This document shows positions 1 to 10,885 of a stretch of DNA of 64,000 nt, piece by piece (the first letter of the stretch is position 1; the number at the start of each line of letters is the position of its first letter). The notes beneath the pieces were generated by a model. The model did no database searches. It saw only the letters and a program-made list of their open reading frames with translations, and was not told the origin of the DNA. Both the position numbers and the translations under genes were made by a program. This DNA is from Gammaproteobacteria bacterium (lineage in GTDB: Bacteria; Pseudomonadota; Gammaproteobacteria; Pseudomonadales; Pseudohongiellaceae): NCBI GenBank assembly GCA_018401885.1, contig JAGYKB010000003.1, positions 1-64,000 on the forward strand. The letters run 5' to 3'.

Positions 1-102
1 AGCGGAAACAGTCAGGACGCCGAAGGATTGGGCGTTGCCGTTGCTGAAGCTCTGCTCGCACAGGGCGCGGCCGAGCTTTTAGCGGAACTAGACGTGCGTT
101 AA
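1..102 (+). CDS. hemC: Porphobilinogen deaminase, C-terminal end (partial)
   Basis: An open frame enters from the left edge and stops at 100-102 (TAA), giving 33 residues that end in an Ala/Leu/Glu-rich helix (EALLAQGAAELLAEL). This resembles the C-terminal helix of hydroxymethylbilane synthase, which polymerises four porphobilinogen units in heme synthesis. The identity rests on this tail and on the position directly before hemD, the usual hemC-hemD order in gammaproteobacteria. The catalytic and dipyrromethane-cofactor regions lie outside the window, so nothing can be said about them. Confidence 0.75.
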   Translation, partial: SGNSQDAEGLGVAVAEALLAQGAAELLAELDVR

Positions 103-143
103 CAATCGCATAAGAACGCCGCTCCTCGGCTGCAGGGTGAGTG

Positions 144-1028
144 ATGACAATAGACAAAAGCTTCGCGCACAAACCTAGTTCAAAAGCGCTACAGAACGCT
201 GTGCTCGCCAATCACTGTGTTCTAGTGACAAGGCCAGAGCAGCAACAAGCCGAGCTGATTGAAGCACTCGAAGCATGGGGCGCGCAAACGATTTCACTGC
301 CTCTGCTGTCTATCTCTCCAGCGTCGGAAGGCGCGTCTGAGGCAACGCTGCGTCGCAGCCTGCTCGAACTCGATCTTTTTGACAGCTTGCTCTTTGTTAG
401 CACCAACGCGGTTCGCGCAGGTGTCGCGTCGATCGAAGACTATTGGCCGCAGTTTCCGGTTGGTTTGCAGATTCTGGCGATAGGGCCTTCGACCGCGGCA
501 CTAGCTCGAGAACTGCTGCTCTGCGATGTGGCGGTCGCGGCAGGAGGTTCCACTAGCGAGGAGTTACTTGCGTCGGGTCTTCTCGGTGACTTGAAGGGGA
601 AGCGCGTGGGTATTTTTCGAGGTGAAGGCGGCCGTGATGCGCTCGCCGAAGGCATTCGGCAGCGCGGTGGGCGAGTCGAATACTTTGAAGTTTATCGACG
701 TAGTCCCTGCGACTACAGTGACACGCAGCTTGTCGAGGCGCTAGACGGGAAGAGTCCCACGGCGCTCACCATAACGAGCGGTGAATCGCTCGACGCGCTT
801 CTATCCCTCGTTCCCAGACTAGAGAAGGCAATCGACATTGCTGTCGGCAAGTCGATTAGAGCCGACGTGTTGGCGATGCCATTAATAGTGCCTTCGGCTC
901 GCGTTAAAAAATTAGCGCTAGCAAAGGGCTTCACCGCACCCATCGATGCGGGGGGTGCTGATGCACTCACCTTTGCACGCGCGCTCTCAGTGGTCGCTGG
1001 TAAAACTGACCCTAATAAATCTGACTAA
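144..1028 (+). CDS. hemD: Uroporphyrinogen-III synthase
   Basis: The protein (about 294 residues) would close and invert ring D of hydroxymethylbilane to give uroporphyrinogen III in the cytoplasm. HemD sequences are poorly conserved, but the N-terminal VLVTRPEQQ stretch, the FVSTNAVRAGV segment, the IFRGEGGRD segment and the VYRRSPCD segment are family hallmarks in the expected order. It lies 41 bp after hemC and before hemX and hemY. A GTG at 141 precedes the ATG at 144; the ATG is preferred because the purine-rich AGGG at 134-137 is better spaced from it. The length is slightly above the usual 250-270 residues because of a short N-terminal extension and tail. Confidence 0.88.
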   Translation: MTIDKSFAHKPSSKALQNAVLANHCVLVTRPEQQQAELIEALEAWGAQTISLPLLSISPASEGASEATLRRSLLELDLFDSLLFVSTNAVRAGVASIEDYWPQFPVGLQILAIGPSTAALARELLLCDVAVAAGGSTSEELLASGLLGDLKGKRVGIFRGEGGRDALAEGIRQRGGRVEYFEVYRRSPCDYSDTQLVEALDGKSPTALTITSGESLDALLSLVPRLEKAIDIAVGKSIRADVLAMPLIVPSARVKKLALAKGFTAPIDAGGADALTFARALSVVAGKTDPNKSD

Positions 1029-1099
1029 AGCGAGTTACCATCCTCGCTAAGTGAGTTTTTTTGCGGCGCCCTGCGGGGCGCAGAATCGAGAAGAACAAC

Positions 1100-2491
1100 A
1101 TGGCAGATACAAGCGATACGTCGAATTCAAATCCACAGGAGTCTTCAGCGGCGCAAAGCGAAGCCGATGCGGAAATACGATCGGTAAAGCGGCCAGCTGA
1201 AAGACAGGACACGGCTAAAGTATTAGACGACATTGCTAGAGTACGCCCGCAGACAAAAACGCGGGCACAGCGTAAAGCACGGATACGAGTGATTGCACTC
1301 ATTGTGCTCACACTTCCTCTTCTCGTTGGCATTGTGTGGCTAGCCTGGCAGCAATGGCAGCTCGGTTCTAACTTGCCGCAGCTTGAGGCACGACTCGCGC
1401 TTGTTGAAGGTGGAGAGCCGCGTTTAGCTCAGCTTGCACCTGAGCGGTCTGCAGAGCTCTCTCCCCAACAGGAAACCCAGGTTGCTGCACTTATAGAAGC
1501 GGCGCGTGCGCGTATCGAAAGCGATATGCAATCACTGATCGAGTCTATCGCCGCCGACGTCTCTGACTCAGCAGAACCTCAACTCAACAGCGAGGCGCGC
1601 GAGCGGCGAATTGTTGAGCTAGCCTCGCAGGCGGTACAGAGTGCGCTTTCCGAATTCGATGCGCAGCTTGTTCAACAACAGAGCGCGACTACCGCTGAGC
1701 TTACGCGATTAAGAAATCAGGTTGCAGAATTTGGTGCTCGCGTGCGTGCCGTCGATGCGACTCCAAGCCGGCAATGGAAATTGCTAGAGGCTGAATACTT
1801 ATTGGCGATGGCGAGTCGTAAGCTCCGTTTCGAGCGCGATGTTATCGCAGCAATCGCGCTTTACGAATTAGCAGACACAGCGCTTGCTGAATCGGCGAGC
1901 GATGAGGCGTATCCGTTGCGGCAAGCGCTTGCTGGCGAGCTAGCAAGCTTGCGTGCTGTCGAATTGCCCGATACCGAGAGCCTTTTCCTCCGCCTCGACA
2001 TTCTTCTCGCCCAAGCCGATTCCATCGCTCTAGAAGGCACAAGTATTGACAGTATGCGGACCGCGTTTCAGGCCGAGGAACTTTTTGCCTCAGTGCCTGA
2101 ATCAGGGCGAACGCCTAAGGCAGAAACCTCACTCCCGCGGCAGCTGATAGACGAGTCGTTTGAATTCCTGCGCTCGGTGTTCGTTTGGCGCAGCTTAGAC
2201 GAGCCGGCCCAAGCCTTGGTTGCAGCTCGGCTCGGGGGTGCACGCGAACTCAAACTCATTCTCGAACAGGCAAAACTTGCACTTCTTGCGGGCGATGAGA
2301 TTCTCTTCGATCGACAATTGGACAGTGCGCGACTCTGGATTGAAAGAAACGGCAAACAAGACATGGCCTCGGTTGATGCAGTGCTGACGGAGCTGGATCA
2401 ATTGAAGGGTATTGAGCTGCGGCCGCGTCTGCCCTTAATAGGCGGTGCGCTGCGAGGCGTTTCAGAGCTCAATGCGAGTACTCGATTATGA
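1100..2491 (+). CDS. hemX: HemX family membrane protein
   Basis: This is a bitopic inner-membrane protein of 463 residues. It has an acidic/polar N-terminal cytoplasmic stretch, then one transmembrane segment (about residues 70-92, VIALIVLTLPLLVGIVWLAW), then a long helical, coiled-coil-prone periplasmic domain rich in Glu, Ala and Arg. That is the architecture of HemX, historically annotated as a uroporphyrin-III C-methyltransferase although no SAM-binding fold is visible. Its biochemical role is unsettled. The ATG at 1100 follows AGAAG and is preferred over an in-frame TTG at 1061. It overlaps hemY by 4 bp (ATGA), so the two are almost certainly co-translated. Confidence 0.85.
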   Translation: MADTSDTSNSNPQESSAAQSEADAEIRSVKRPAERQDTAKVLDDIARVRPQTKTRAQRKARIRVIALIVLTLPLLVGIVWLAWQQWQLGSNLPQLEARLALVEGGEPRLAQLAPERSAELSPQQETQVAALIEAARARIESDMQSLIESIAADVSDSAEPQLNSEARERRIVELASQAVQSALSEFDAQLVQQQSATTAELTRLRNQVAEFGARVRAVDATPSRQWKLLEAEYLLAMASRKLRFERDVIAAIALYELADTALAESASDEAYPLRQALAGELASLRAVELPDTESLFLRLDILLAQADSIALEGTSIDSMRTAFQAEELFASVPESGRTPKAETSLPRQLIDESFEFLRSVFVWRSLDEPAQALVAARLGGARELKLILEQAKLALLAGDEILFDRQLDSARLWIERNGKQDMASVDAVLTELDQLKGIELRPRLPLIGGALRGVSELNASTRL

Positions 2492-3705
2492 TTCGATTAT
2501 TCGCATGGAGTTTACTGGTCATCGTCGTCGCACTGGCGTTGAGTTTAACGCTTGGATTTCCCCAGGACCCAGGCTATCTCCTTATTGCTTTTGGCAACAG
2601 CGCCTTCGAAACCAGTATTTTCGCAATGCTGATTGCGGTGTGTGTTGTTTACGCTGTTCTTCGTTTGGGCTGGATACTACTAAGCGCGCTTAACCCATGG
2701 CGCCTTGTTTCTGCAGGACGTCGTCTGCGCGCTCGGCGCAAAGCGAATGCAAAGCGCTCGACAATTCAGGGTTTGCTTAGTTTAGTGCGCGGAGATAGGG
2801 TCGCGAGTTTGAAGCTTCTTGAGAGAGGGATTCGTGAGCCTGACGCCAGTTCGGTTAACTTTTTGGGACTCGCCTATGTCGCGAATCAAAATGGAGATGT
2901 TAACGGCGCACTTGAGTGGTTAGACAAAGGCGAGGAGGCTTACCCCGATGCTAAGTCGACACTCATGTCATTGCGCGCGGAAATACTATTGCAAGCAAAC
3001 AGGCTCGAGGAGTGTGTTGCGGTTCTTCAACATTTGCGCAGTAACTCACCCGCTGATACTACCCTGCTACGACTGCTAAACCGAGTTTATGCGCAGCTTG
3101 AGGATTGGGATTCACTCGAAAAACTGCTGCCTGTTTTGATAAAATATAAAGCACTGTCAGCTGAAAAGTTGTCCGAACTCGCTGATAGAGTGCTCTTAGG
3201 ACAACTTCGCAATTCAGCATCCAATGTTTCGGACTTACAACAGCTATGGAAAAAAGCCAAAGCCAGTCAGTGTGAGACACCTGCGTTAGTAATCGAATAT
3301 TCAAATTTATTGCTGCAAGCGGGCGATGCGGAAGGTGCGCGGCGCGCGCTCGAAAAAGCGCTCAAAAAGCGCTGGGAAAGCGAGACTCTGCTCCACTATG
3401 GGAAACTAGAATCGGGACTCGCGCTAAAGCAATTGCTCGCCGCGGAACAATGGCAACGCTCTCGGCCGAGTGATGCAGCGCTTCTACTGACGCTGGCTCG
3501 GTTGTCGCTGCGATGTGAACTGTGGGGTAAGGCGCGGGAATACTATGAGGCGACGCTCGCGATACGAATGGACGCCAACTCATTGGTGGAATACGCAGAG
3601 CTCATGCGCGGATTGGGTTTTGATTCAGAAGCTGATGCGGCTATGCGCAGCGCGGTGGAGACAGCTGGGCTAACTAGTTCTCTACCAGTGCCTCCGCGGC
3701 AATAG
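2488..3705 (+). CDS. hemY: HemY family TPR membrane protein
   Basis: The 405-residue protein starts with two hydrophobic segments (about residues 5-24 and 43-66) followed by an alpha-helical domain of TPR-like repeats (for example around residues 125-215 and 265-390). This matches proteobacterial HemY, the partner of HemX in the hemCDXY operon; it is not the protoporphyrinogen oxidase called HemY in Gram-positives. The role is probably scaffolding of late heme enzymes, which is inference. The start overlaps the hemX stop in an ATGA. The gene ends the forward operon and is convergent with ubiD, with 51 bp between the stops. Confidence 0.85.
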   Translation: MIRLFAWSLLVIVVALALSLTLGFPQDPGYLLIAFGNSAFETSIFAMLIAVCVVYAVLRLGWILLSALNPWRLVSAGRRLRARRKANAKRSTIQGLLSLVRGDRVASLKLLERGIREPDASSVNFLGLAYVANQNGDVNGALEWLDKGEEAYPDAKSTLMSLRAEILLQANRLEECVAVLQHLRSNSPADTTLLRLLNRVYAQLEDWDSLEKLLPVLIKYKALSAEKLSELADRVLLGQLRNSASNVSDLQQLWKKAKASQCETPALVIEYSNLLLQAGDAEGARRALEKALKKRWESETLLHYGKLESGLALKQLLAAEQWQRSRPSDAALLLTLARLSLRCELWGKAREYYEATLAIRMDANSLVEYAELMRGLGFDSEADAAMRSAVETAGLTSSLPVPPRQ

Positions 3706-3756
3706 ACGGCCTGCCTAGAGCATCTGTGGGCGACGAAGGGCAGTCGCTTGCCCATA

Positions 3757-5229
3757 TTACTGCTTATCGATACCGAGTTCGTCCCACAGCGCATCGATTC
3801 GCGATTTAACCTCGTCGCTCATCGTGATCGGCGTGCCCCATTCGCGCTGAGTCTCGCCTTGCATTTTATTCGTGGCATCCATGCCCATCTTTGAGCCTAG
3901 GCCGGAGACAGGTGACGCAAAATCCAAGTAGTCAATCGGCGTGTTTTCGATTAGCACGGTGTCGCGCGCCGGGTCCATTCGAGTAGTGATCGCCCATATA
4001 ACATCGTCCCACTCACGTATGTTTACATCGTCATCGACGACGATCACAAACTTCGTGTACATGAACTGCCGCAGGAACGACCACACGCCCATCATCACGC
4101 GCTTAGCGTGGCCCGGATACTGTTTCTTCATGCTGACAATGGCGAGGCGGTATGAACAGCCCTCGGGTGGCAGATAGAAGTCTACAATTTCAGGAAATTG
4201 TTTTTGTAAAAGCGGAACGAAGACCTCGTTTAGAGCGACGCCGAGCATAGCCGGTTCATCGGGCGGCCTGCCTGTGTAGGTCGAGTGATAGATAGGATCG
4301 CGCCGGTGAGTCATACAAGTCACAGTGAAGACTGGGAAATTATCCACTTCGTTATAGTAGCCAGTATGATCACCAAACGGACCCTCGGGCGCCATTTCAC
4401 CGGGTTCGATATAGCCTTCAAGGACAAACTCGGCGCTCGCTGGCACCTGCAGATCGTTGGTGCGCGACTTTACAACTTCGGTTTTGCTGCCACGTAGTAG
4501 CCCCGCGAAGGCATATTCGGAGAGCGTATCCGGCACGGGTGTAACGGTTGCAAGTATCGTGGCCGGATCTGCACCCAGCGCGATAGATACGGGGAAACGC
4601 TCGCCCGGATGTTGCTGCTGCCATTCGCGGAAATCGAGAGCGCCACCGCGATGAGAGAGCCAGCGCATAATAAGCTTGTTAGGGCCTATCAACTGCATGC
4701 GATAGATGCCGAGATTCTGTCGGGTTTTATCGGGGCCGCGCGTAATCACCAATGGCCAGGTAACTAACGGTGCCGCGTCGCCGGGCCAACAGGTTTGCAC
4801 CGGCAGCATGCCTAGATCGATATCATTGCCCTCTAAAACGACCTCTTGGCATGGTGCTTTACGCAACACGCTCGCAGGGATATTCAACACACTCTTGTAA
4901 CTAGGCAGGCTTTGCCAGAGATCTTTCCATCCCGTTGGCGGTGTCGGCTCTTTCAGAAACGCGAGCAACTTGCCCACGTCGCGTAGCCCAGAGATGTCTT
5001 CCTGACCCATGGCGAGGGCGATGCGGCGAGTATTGCCGAAAAGATTCGCAAGTAGAGGGATTTTAGATCCCTTAGGATTTTCGAACAAAAGGGCAGGGCC
5101 ACCGGCGCGCAGCGTGCGATCGCTTATCTCAGTGATCTCCAAAACCGGATCAACCTCCATGCTGATTCGTTTGAGCTCGCCCTTGGCTTCTAATAAGTCG
5201 ATAAAATCTCTGAGGTCTTTAAACGCCAT
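3757..5229 (-). CDS. ubiD: 4-hydroxy-3-polyprenylbenzoate decarboxylase
   Basis: UbiD decarboxylates 3-polyprenyl-4-hydroxybenzoate in ubiquinone synthesis using prenylated FMN supplied by UbiX. The 490-residue length is standard. Visible family features are the start [20 protein letters not shown], the central [13 protein letters not shown] segment, the [12 protein letters not shown] segment, and an acidic stretch ([17 protein letters not shown]). The C-terminal [12 protein letters not shown] region is also typical. It lies 9 bp after rho on the same strand, so trxA, rho and ubiD are arranged head to tail as in Pseudomonas. Confidence 0.96.
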   Translation of the reverse strand: MAFKDLRDFIDLLEAKGELKRISMEVDPVLEITEISDRTLRAGGPALLFENPKGSKIPLLANLFGNTRRIALAMGQEDISGLRDVGKLLAFLKEPTPPTGWKDLWQSLPSYKSVLNIPASVLRKAPCQEVVLEGNDIDLGMLPVQTCWPGDAAPLVTWPLVITRGPDKTRQNLGIYRMQLIGPNKLIMRWLSHRGGALDFREWQQQHPGERFPVSIALGADPATILATVTPVPDTLSEYAFAGLLRGSKTEVVKSRTNDLQVPASAEFVLEGYIEPGEMAPEGPFGDHTGYYNEVDNFPVFTVTCMTHRRDPIYHSTYTGRPPDEPAMLGVALNEVFVPLLQKQFPEIVDFYLPPEGCSYRLAIVSMKKQYPGHAKRVMMGVWSFLRQFMYTKFVIVVDDDVNIREWDDVIWAITTRMDPARDTVLIENTPIDYLDFASPVSGLGSKMGMDATNKMQGETQREWGTPITMSDEVKSRIDALWDELGIDKQ

Positions 5230-5238
5230 AACGAATTA

Positions 5239-6498
5239 CTACTTTCGCTTCATTGAATTAAAGAACTCTTCGTTTGTTTTCGTGTCTTTTAATTTGTCGA
5301 GGATAAACTCGGTTGCTTGGACATCTTCCATCGACGTGAGTAGCTTTCGCAGAATCCACATGCGCTGGAGTTCCTCTTCGGTTGTGATGAGCTCCTCACG
5401 GCGTGTACCAGAGCGGCGTACGTTGATGGCGGGATACACGCGCTTTTCCGCAATCTTACGGTCGAGCTGTAATTCCATGTTGCCCGTGCCTTTAAACTCT
5501 TCGTAAATCACTTCGTCCATTTTCGAGCCGGTATCGACAAGTGCGGTCGCGATGATCGTCAGGCTGCCGCCTTCTTCGAGATTTCGCGCGGCACCGAAGA
5601 ATCGTTTAGGACGTTCGAGCGCGTGCGCGTCGACACCACCGGTGAGCACCTTGCCGGAACTCGGGATAATTGTATTGTAGGCGCGCGCAAGACGAGTGAT
5701 CGAGTCGAGCAGGATAACGACGTCTTCTTTGTGCTCAACGAGTCTCTTGGCTTTTTCGATAACCATTTCGGCTACCTGGACATGGCGTGCCGGTGGCTCA
5801 TCGAAGGTGCTCGCGACTACTTCGCCACGCACCGAACGCTGCATTTCGGTTACTTCTTCAGGACGTTCATCGATTAATAGAACGATGAGACGACATTCGG
5901 GATTGTTGCGCGTGATCGACTGCGCGATGTTCTGAAGAATAAGTGTTTTACCCGCTTTCGGAGGCGACACGATAAGCCCGCGCTGGCCCTTTCCGATCGG
6001 CGCGACGAGATCGATGATTCGTGCGCTTAGGTCTTCGGTGCTGCCGTTACCGACTTGCAGTGTGAGACGATCTTGAGGGAAAAGCGGCGTGAGGTTTTCG
6101 AAGAGGATTTTGTTCTTGGAATTTTCGGAGCTTGAGAAATTGATCTCGTGAACCTTGAGCAAAGCGAAATAACGCTCACCGTCTTTAGGTGGGCGAATCT
6201 TGCCGGCAACTGTATCGCCGGTTCGCAAATTAAAGCGGCGGATCTGACTAGGAGAGACATAGATGTCATCTGGGCCAGCAAGATAAGATGAGTCTGCCGA
6301 GCGCAGGAAACCGAAGCCGTCTTGCAGTATCTCGAGTACGCCGTCACCGGAGATATCTTCTCCGTTTTTCGCATGTTTCTTTAAGATTGCGAAGATGATG
6401 TCTTGCTTGCGTGTGCGTGATACGTTTTCTAAACCCATTTCATGGGCGGTCTGAACGAGTTCTGCGACAGGCTTTTGCTTGAGTTCGGTTAAGTTCAT
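5239..6498 (-). CDS. rho: Transcription termination factor Rho
   Basis: This is the hexameric RNA-dependent ATPase that terminates untranslated transcripts. The 419-residue protein has the N-terminal helical domain ([18 protein letters not shown]), the cold-shock-type RNA-binding domain (around residues 50-118, [23 protein letters not shown]), and the RecA-type ATPase. The P-loop PPKAGKT, the Walker B region ([16 protein letters not shown]) and the R-loop/Q-loop region ([24 protein letters not shown]) are all intact. The length equals that of E. coli Rho. The upstream region is long (over 600 bp), as often seen for autogenously controlled rho genes. ubiD follows after 9 bp. Confidence 0.98.
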   Translation of the reverse strand: MNLTELKQKPVAELVQTAHEMGLENVSRTRKQDIIFAILKKHAKNGEDISGDGVLEILQDGFGFLRSADSSYLAGPDDIYVSPSQIRRFNLRTGDTVAGKIRPPKDGERYFALLKVHEINFSSSENSKNKILFENLTPLFPQDRLTLQVGNGSTEDLSARIIDLVAPIGKGQRGLIVSPPKAGKTLILQNIAQSITRNNPECRLIVLLIDERPEEVTEMQRSVRGEVVASTFDEPPARHVQVAEMVIEKAKRLVEHKEDVVILLDSITRLARAYNTIIPSSGKVLTGGVDAHALERPKRFFGAARNLEEGGSLTIIATALVDTGSKMDEVIYEEFKGTGNMELQLDRKIAEKRVYPAINVRRSGTRREELITTEEELQRMWILRKLLTSMEDVQATEFILDKLKDTKTNEEFFNSMKRK

Positions 6499-6667
6499 TG
6501 TTGATGGTCTTCTTTGTTGGTTGGGATTTCGCCGCTGCTGCGCCTCTTAAAGAGTGAGAGTAGGCGAATAGGTAATGTGATTGTTAAGGACGCGTCTTCA
6601 GCCGGATGACAGGGGGCTGGATATGGGGTCTGTTTATTTAAGGGCGCAATTTATAAAGGGGCGCGTT

Positions 6668-6740
6668 AAATTAGGTCGTGTTTAAATAGGTCGTTCTCAA
6701 ATAGGTCGTTCTTAAATAGGTCGTTCTAAATTGGGTCGTG
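6668..6740. repeat. Five-unit tandem repeat, 15-bp period
   Basis: Units begin at 6668, 6684, 6699, 6714 and 6728. The core unit is AAATAGGTCGTTCT; the middle three differ only in their last base or length, while the first and last carry an extra T and end in GTCGTG. It lies about 170-240 bp upstream of the rho start codon. The regular spacing (16, 15, 15, 14) means roughly 1.4 helical turns per unit. It could be a slippage-prone microsatellite or an array of protein-binding sites; the sequence cannot tell which. Confidence 0.85.
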
Positions 6741-7060
6741 AGCCGTTCGCTTAAACTATCGCCAATCTATGAGTGCAGAGAGAGCGAGGAACCGAATATT
6801 CAGGAGGCTTTCGACCGGATCGGTCTGCCGCATACTGAAAACCTAACTTTGTTAAGCTTTCGTCCATGCGTATTAATTCTTCGCTGCTAGCATCATTGCC
6901 GACACGTTTTCTAATCATACTGCTGCAGCTAACATAGCCTACATCGGTCTAGCTAGATGGAACTTTAGGACACCTTCAACTCGCTTTTAAACTCTCTAGA
7001 ACACTTCTAGTTCGAATCAGGGGCGACAAATTCCAAAGGGTAGCGCTAGGGGATGAAGAC

Positions 7061-7097
7061 TGCGGCTAAGAGAGACTCGCGCCTGTCTTAAGCCGCA
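7061..7097 (-). terminator. Hairpin downstream of trxA
   Basis: TGCGGCT at 7061-7067 pairs with AGCCGCA at 7091-7097, and four further pairs continue inward after one bulged base. It begins 11 bp past the trxA stop on the reverse strand. No T-tract follows on that strand, so this is at best a Rho-assisted terminator or an mRNA 3'-end stabiliser. Confidence 0.4.
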
Positions 7098-7108
7098 TTA
7101 AACGCAAT

Positions 7109-7435
7109 TTAGATAACGCTGTCAATAAATGCGGCGAGCTGTGATTTGGAGAGGGCACCTACCTTAGTTCCCACTACTTCACCGCCTTTAAAGATAAGCA
7201 GTGAGGGAATTCCGCGTACGCCGTATTTCGGCGCCGTCGCTGTGTTGGCATCGACATCCATTTTGGCGACGGTAAGCTTGCCTGCGTAGTCGCCGCTGAT
7301 CTCTTCTAGAACGGGAGCGATCATTTTGCACGGGCCGCACCATTCAGCCCAAAAATCGACTAGTACGGGGCCTTCGGCTTGAAGAACGTCTTGCTCAAAA
7401 GAGCTGTCTGAAACGTGAACGATAGAGCCGCTCAT
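7109..7435 (-). CDS. trxA: Thioredoxin
   Basis: This is a 108-residue cytoplasmic thioredoxin reducing protein disulfides with electrons from thioredoxin reductase. The active site WCGPC (Cys33, Cys36), the buried Asp of VLVDFWAEW, the cis-proline of GIPSLLIF and the terminal Gly of GTKVGALSK are all present. It is upstream of rho on the same strand, a conserved gammaproteobacterial arrangement. The gap to rho is long and contains a hairpin, so the two may be separate transcription units. Confidence 0.98.
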   Translation of the reverse strand: MSGSIVHVSDSSFEQDVLQAEGPVLVDFWAEWCGPCKMIAPVLEEISGDYAGKLTVAKMDVDANTATAPKYGVRGIPSLLIFKGGEVVGTKVGALSKSQLAAFIDSVI

Positions 7436-7539
7436 AAACTAATCCTCTGGTAATGTTCTGGGGTTGTGTTCCGGGTGGAATACGGATCCGCATGCCTCTG
7501 TGCCAATATCATAAGGCCGAAACTCAAGTATTCAAGTAT

Positions 7540-8637
<1,098 letters not shown>

Positions 8638-8749
8638 TTAGGTTGCAAGCTTAGCAGTCGCGCACTAGAAATAGAATCGACGATTCGCCCCGCTTATCAA
8701 CCGCTATAGGGTAATATCTCCCTAGCTAACCACCCAGCAAGGAATTTAA

Positions 8750-10885
8750 GTGAATCGAATTAAACTCGTAATCGCCGCGTTCATCCTACTCGCCGTCGGC
8801 GCCTACGTCGCTTTCGACCTCGGCCAGTATCTAACCTTAGAGTTCATTCAGTCGCGCCTCGCTAGTTTGCAGGCATTTCGCGATGAAAATTTTGCCGTAA
8901 CCGCTGCGATTTATTTCTTTTTCTATGTCGCCGCGACCGGCATCTCCATTCCCGGCGCGATATTACTCACCCTGTTAGGTGGTGCAATTTTTGGGCTCTG
9001 GTGGGGAACGCTGTTGGTCTCATTTGCGAGCAGCATCGGCGCGACTGGAGCTTTCCTCGCCTCGCGACTCCTGCTTCGCGACTGGGTGCAGCGCCGCTTC
9101 GGTGCGTATCTTGCGCCGATTAATAAGGGTATCGCGAAAGATGGGGCATTCTATCTTTTTAGTCTACGCATGGTGCCGCTGGTGCCGTTCTTTGTCGTTA
9201 ATCTGCTCATGGGTCTTACCAGCATTAGCGTGCCGGCCTACTACATTGCCAGTCAAATTGGCATGTTTGTTTCGACCCTCGTCTACGTTAATGCCGGCGC
9301 CGAACTCGCACAGATCACGTCGCTTAGCGGCCTGGTCTCGCCTTCTGTTTTGTTATCGTTCACTCTCTTGGGGGTCGTTCCTCTCGCTGCTAAAGGAGTG
9401 ATCGGCGTGATGCAAAAGCGTAAACGCCTAAGCTTGTTTAAAAAGCCGAAGCGTTTCGACGCAAATGTCGTTGTGGTGGGTGGCGGTTCGGCTGGACTCG
9501 TTACCTCTCTAATCGTGGCAGGGGCGAAGGCTAGGGTCGTCTTAGTCGAAAAACACCGAATGGGAGGTGACTGCCTGTATACCGGCTGTGTGCCGAGCAA
9601 ATCGATTATTCGCAGTGGGCGCATCATGGAGTATATCCGCCGTGCAGAGGATTACGGCATTGTTGACGCAACGGGTAAAGTGGACTTTGCGGCCGTTATG
9701 CGGCGCGTGCAAACTGTAATCGAAACAATCGAGCCTCATGATTCTCCCGAACGCTTCACCTCCCTTGGCGTGGAGTGCGTAAGTGGTGCCGCGCGTCTCC
9801 TCTCGCCTTACGAGGTTGAGGTCGAGGGGAAGAGAATTACCACTGAGTCGATCGTGATTGCCTCGGGTGCGCGGCCCTTCATACCTCTCGTGCCGGGGCT
9901 CGATGGCATCGATTACCTCACCTCAGACAATGTCTGGTCGCTTACCGAGCTGCCGCCACGGCTGCTCGTTGTAGGGGGTGGCCCGATCGGCTGCGAACTC
10001 GCGCAGGCATTTAGCCGCCTTGGGTCTAAAGTGACGCAGGTGGACATGGCCGAGCGGATTATGCCCCGCGAAGATGCGGATGTTTCAGCAGCAGTAAGTG
10101 CTCGCTTCGAAGCGCAAGGCATTGAGGTGCTAACCAGCCACAGGCTGCAGAAGTTCGAGACGGTCGACGGCGAGCATTTCATGCAAGCCGAACATCAAGG
10201 TGAAACCGTCCGAGTGGCCTTCGACAGGGTGTTACTGGCAATAGGCCGCAAAGCGAATACCGAGGGATTCGGTCTCGAAGAAATCGGTGTTGCATTGACA
10301 CCACAGGGTACTGTGGAGGTGAACGAATACCTGCAAACTAGTCTGCCGAACGTCTTTGCCTGTGGCGACGTAGCCGGGCCTTACCAATTTACCCATATGG
10401 CGTCTTATCAGGCGTGGTTTGCCGCGCTAAATGCCATTGCCGGCGGGATTTGGCGCTCACGCGTTAATTATTCAGTCGTACCTTGGGCAACATTCACCGA
10501 CCCAGAGGTCGCCCGCGTGGGTTTAAGCGAAGACGAGGCCAAGCAGCGCGGCATCGCCTATGAGCTAACGCGCTATGAGATGAATCACCATGATCGCTCG
10601 CTGGCCGATGGCGAAGCGCATGGATTCGTGAAAATTCTGACGGTGCCGGGTAAGGACAAGATACTAGGAGTCACCATCGTCGGTTATCACGCAGGCGAAC
10701 AGATTGCCGAGTTTGTTTTCGCGATGACTCATAATATGGGACTTAAGAGTATTTCCGCGGTCACTCATATATACCCCACGCTCGGTGAGGCAAATAAATT
10801 CGCCGCTAATGCCTGGCGCAGCGCCCGTCTGCCTACACAGTACTTCCCATGGCTCAAACGATTCTTTGATTGGCGCCGCGGCTAG
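8750..10885 (+). CDS. VTT-domain membrane protein fused to pyridine nucleotide-disulfide oxidoreductase
   Basis: Residues 1-225 form a multi-pass membrane domain of the SNARE-associated/VTT (TVP38/DedA-like) type, with the FxxxxxxxxxPGAxLTLLGGAIFG-like re-entrant region near 65-85 and a second helix pair at 140-215. Residues 238-711 are a flavoprotein of the mercuric reductase/lipoamide dehydrogenase class: FAD motif VVVGGGSAGL (242-250), redox pair Cys275 and Cys280 (GGDCLYTGC), NAD(P) motif VVGGGPIGCELA, second FAD motif FACGDVAG, and C-terminal THIYPTLGE. There is no HMA domain and no C-terminal vicinal Cys pair, so mercury reduction is unlikely. The substrate is unknown, possibly a membrane quinone or lipid disulfide (inference). 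The start is GTG after AAGGAATTT. Confidence 0.85.
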   Translation: MNRIKLVIAAFILLAVGAYVAFDLGQYLTLEFIQSRLASLQAFRDENFAVTAAIYFFFYVAATGISIPGAILLTLLGGAIFGLWWGTLLVSFASSIGATGAFLASRLLLRDWVQRRFGAYLAPINKGIAKDGAFYLFSLRMVPLVPFFVVNLLMGLTSISVPAYYIASQIGMFVSTLVYVNAGAELAQITSLSGLVSPSVLLSFTLLGVVPLAAKGVIGVMQKRKRLSLFKKPKRFDANVVVVGGGSAGLVTSLIVAGAKARVVLVEKHRMGGDCLYTGCVPSKSIIRSGRIMEYIRRAEDYGIVDATGKVDFAAVMRRVQTVIETIEPHDSPERFTSLGVECVSGAARLLSPYEVEVEGKRITTESIVIASGARPFIPLVPGLDGIDYLTSDNVWSLTELPPRLLVVGGGPIGCELAQAFSRLGSKVTQVDMAERIMPREDADVSAAVSARFEAQGIEVLTSHRLQKFETVDGEHFMQAEHQGETVRVAFDRVLLAIGRKANTEGFGLEEIGVALTPQGTVEVNEYLQTSLPNVFACGDVAGPYQFTHMASYQAWFAALNAIAGGIWRSRVNYSVVPWATFTDPEVARVGLSEDEAKQRGIAYELTRYEMNHHDRSLADGEAHGFVKILTVPGKDKILGVTIVGYHAGEQIAEFVFAMTHNMGLKSISAVTHIYPTLGEANKFAANAWRSARLPTQYFPWLKRFFDWRRG

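Larger units (their letters stand above)
6499..7108. other. Intergenic region between trxA and rho
   Basis: This 610-bp stretch has no convincing coding frame. It should contain the rho promoter and leader (reverse strand) and the 3' end of the trxA transcript. Two structures stand out and are listed separately: a 15-bp AT-rich tandem repeat near 6668-6740 and an imperfect inverted repeat at 7061-7097. The remainder (6741-7060) is AT-richer than the flanking genes and shows nothing recognisable. Confidence 0.6.

Noticed and set aside
5009-5506. 165-residue forward frame over the ubiD-rho junction
   Set aside because: It is antisense to two highly conserved genes and rich in Ser and Arg without domain content.
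6668-6740. Possible CRISPR array
   Set aside because: The units are contiguous and about 15 bp long with no spacers, so this is a simple tandem repeat.
8750-10885. Mercuric reductase merA
   Set aside because: There is no heavy-metal-associated domain and no C-terminal Cys-Cys pair, and a membrane VTT domain is fused instead.
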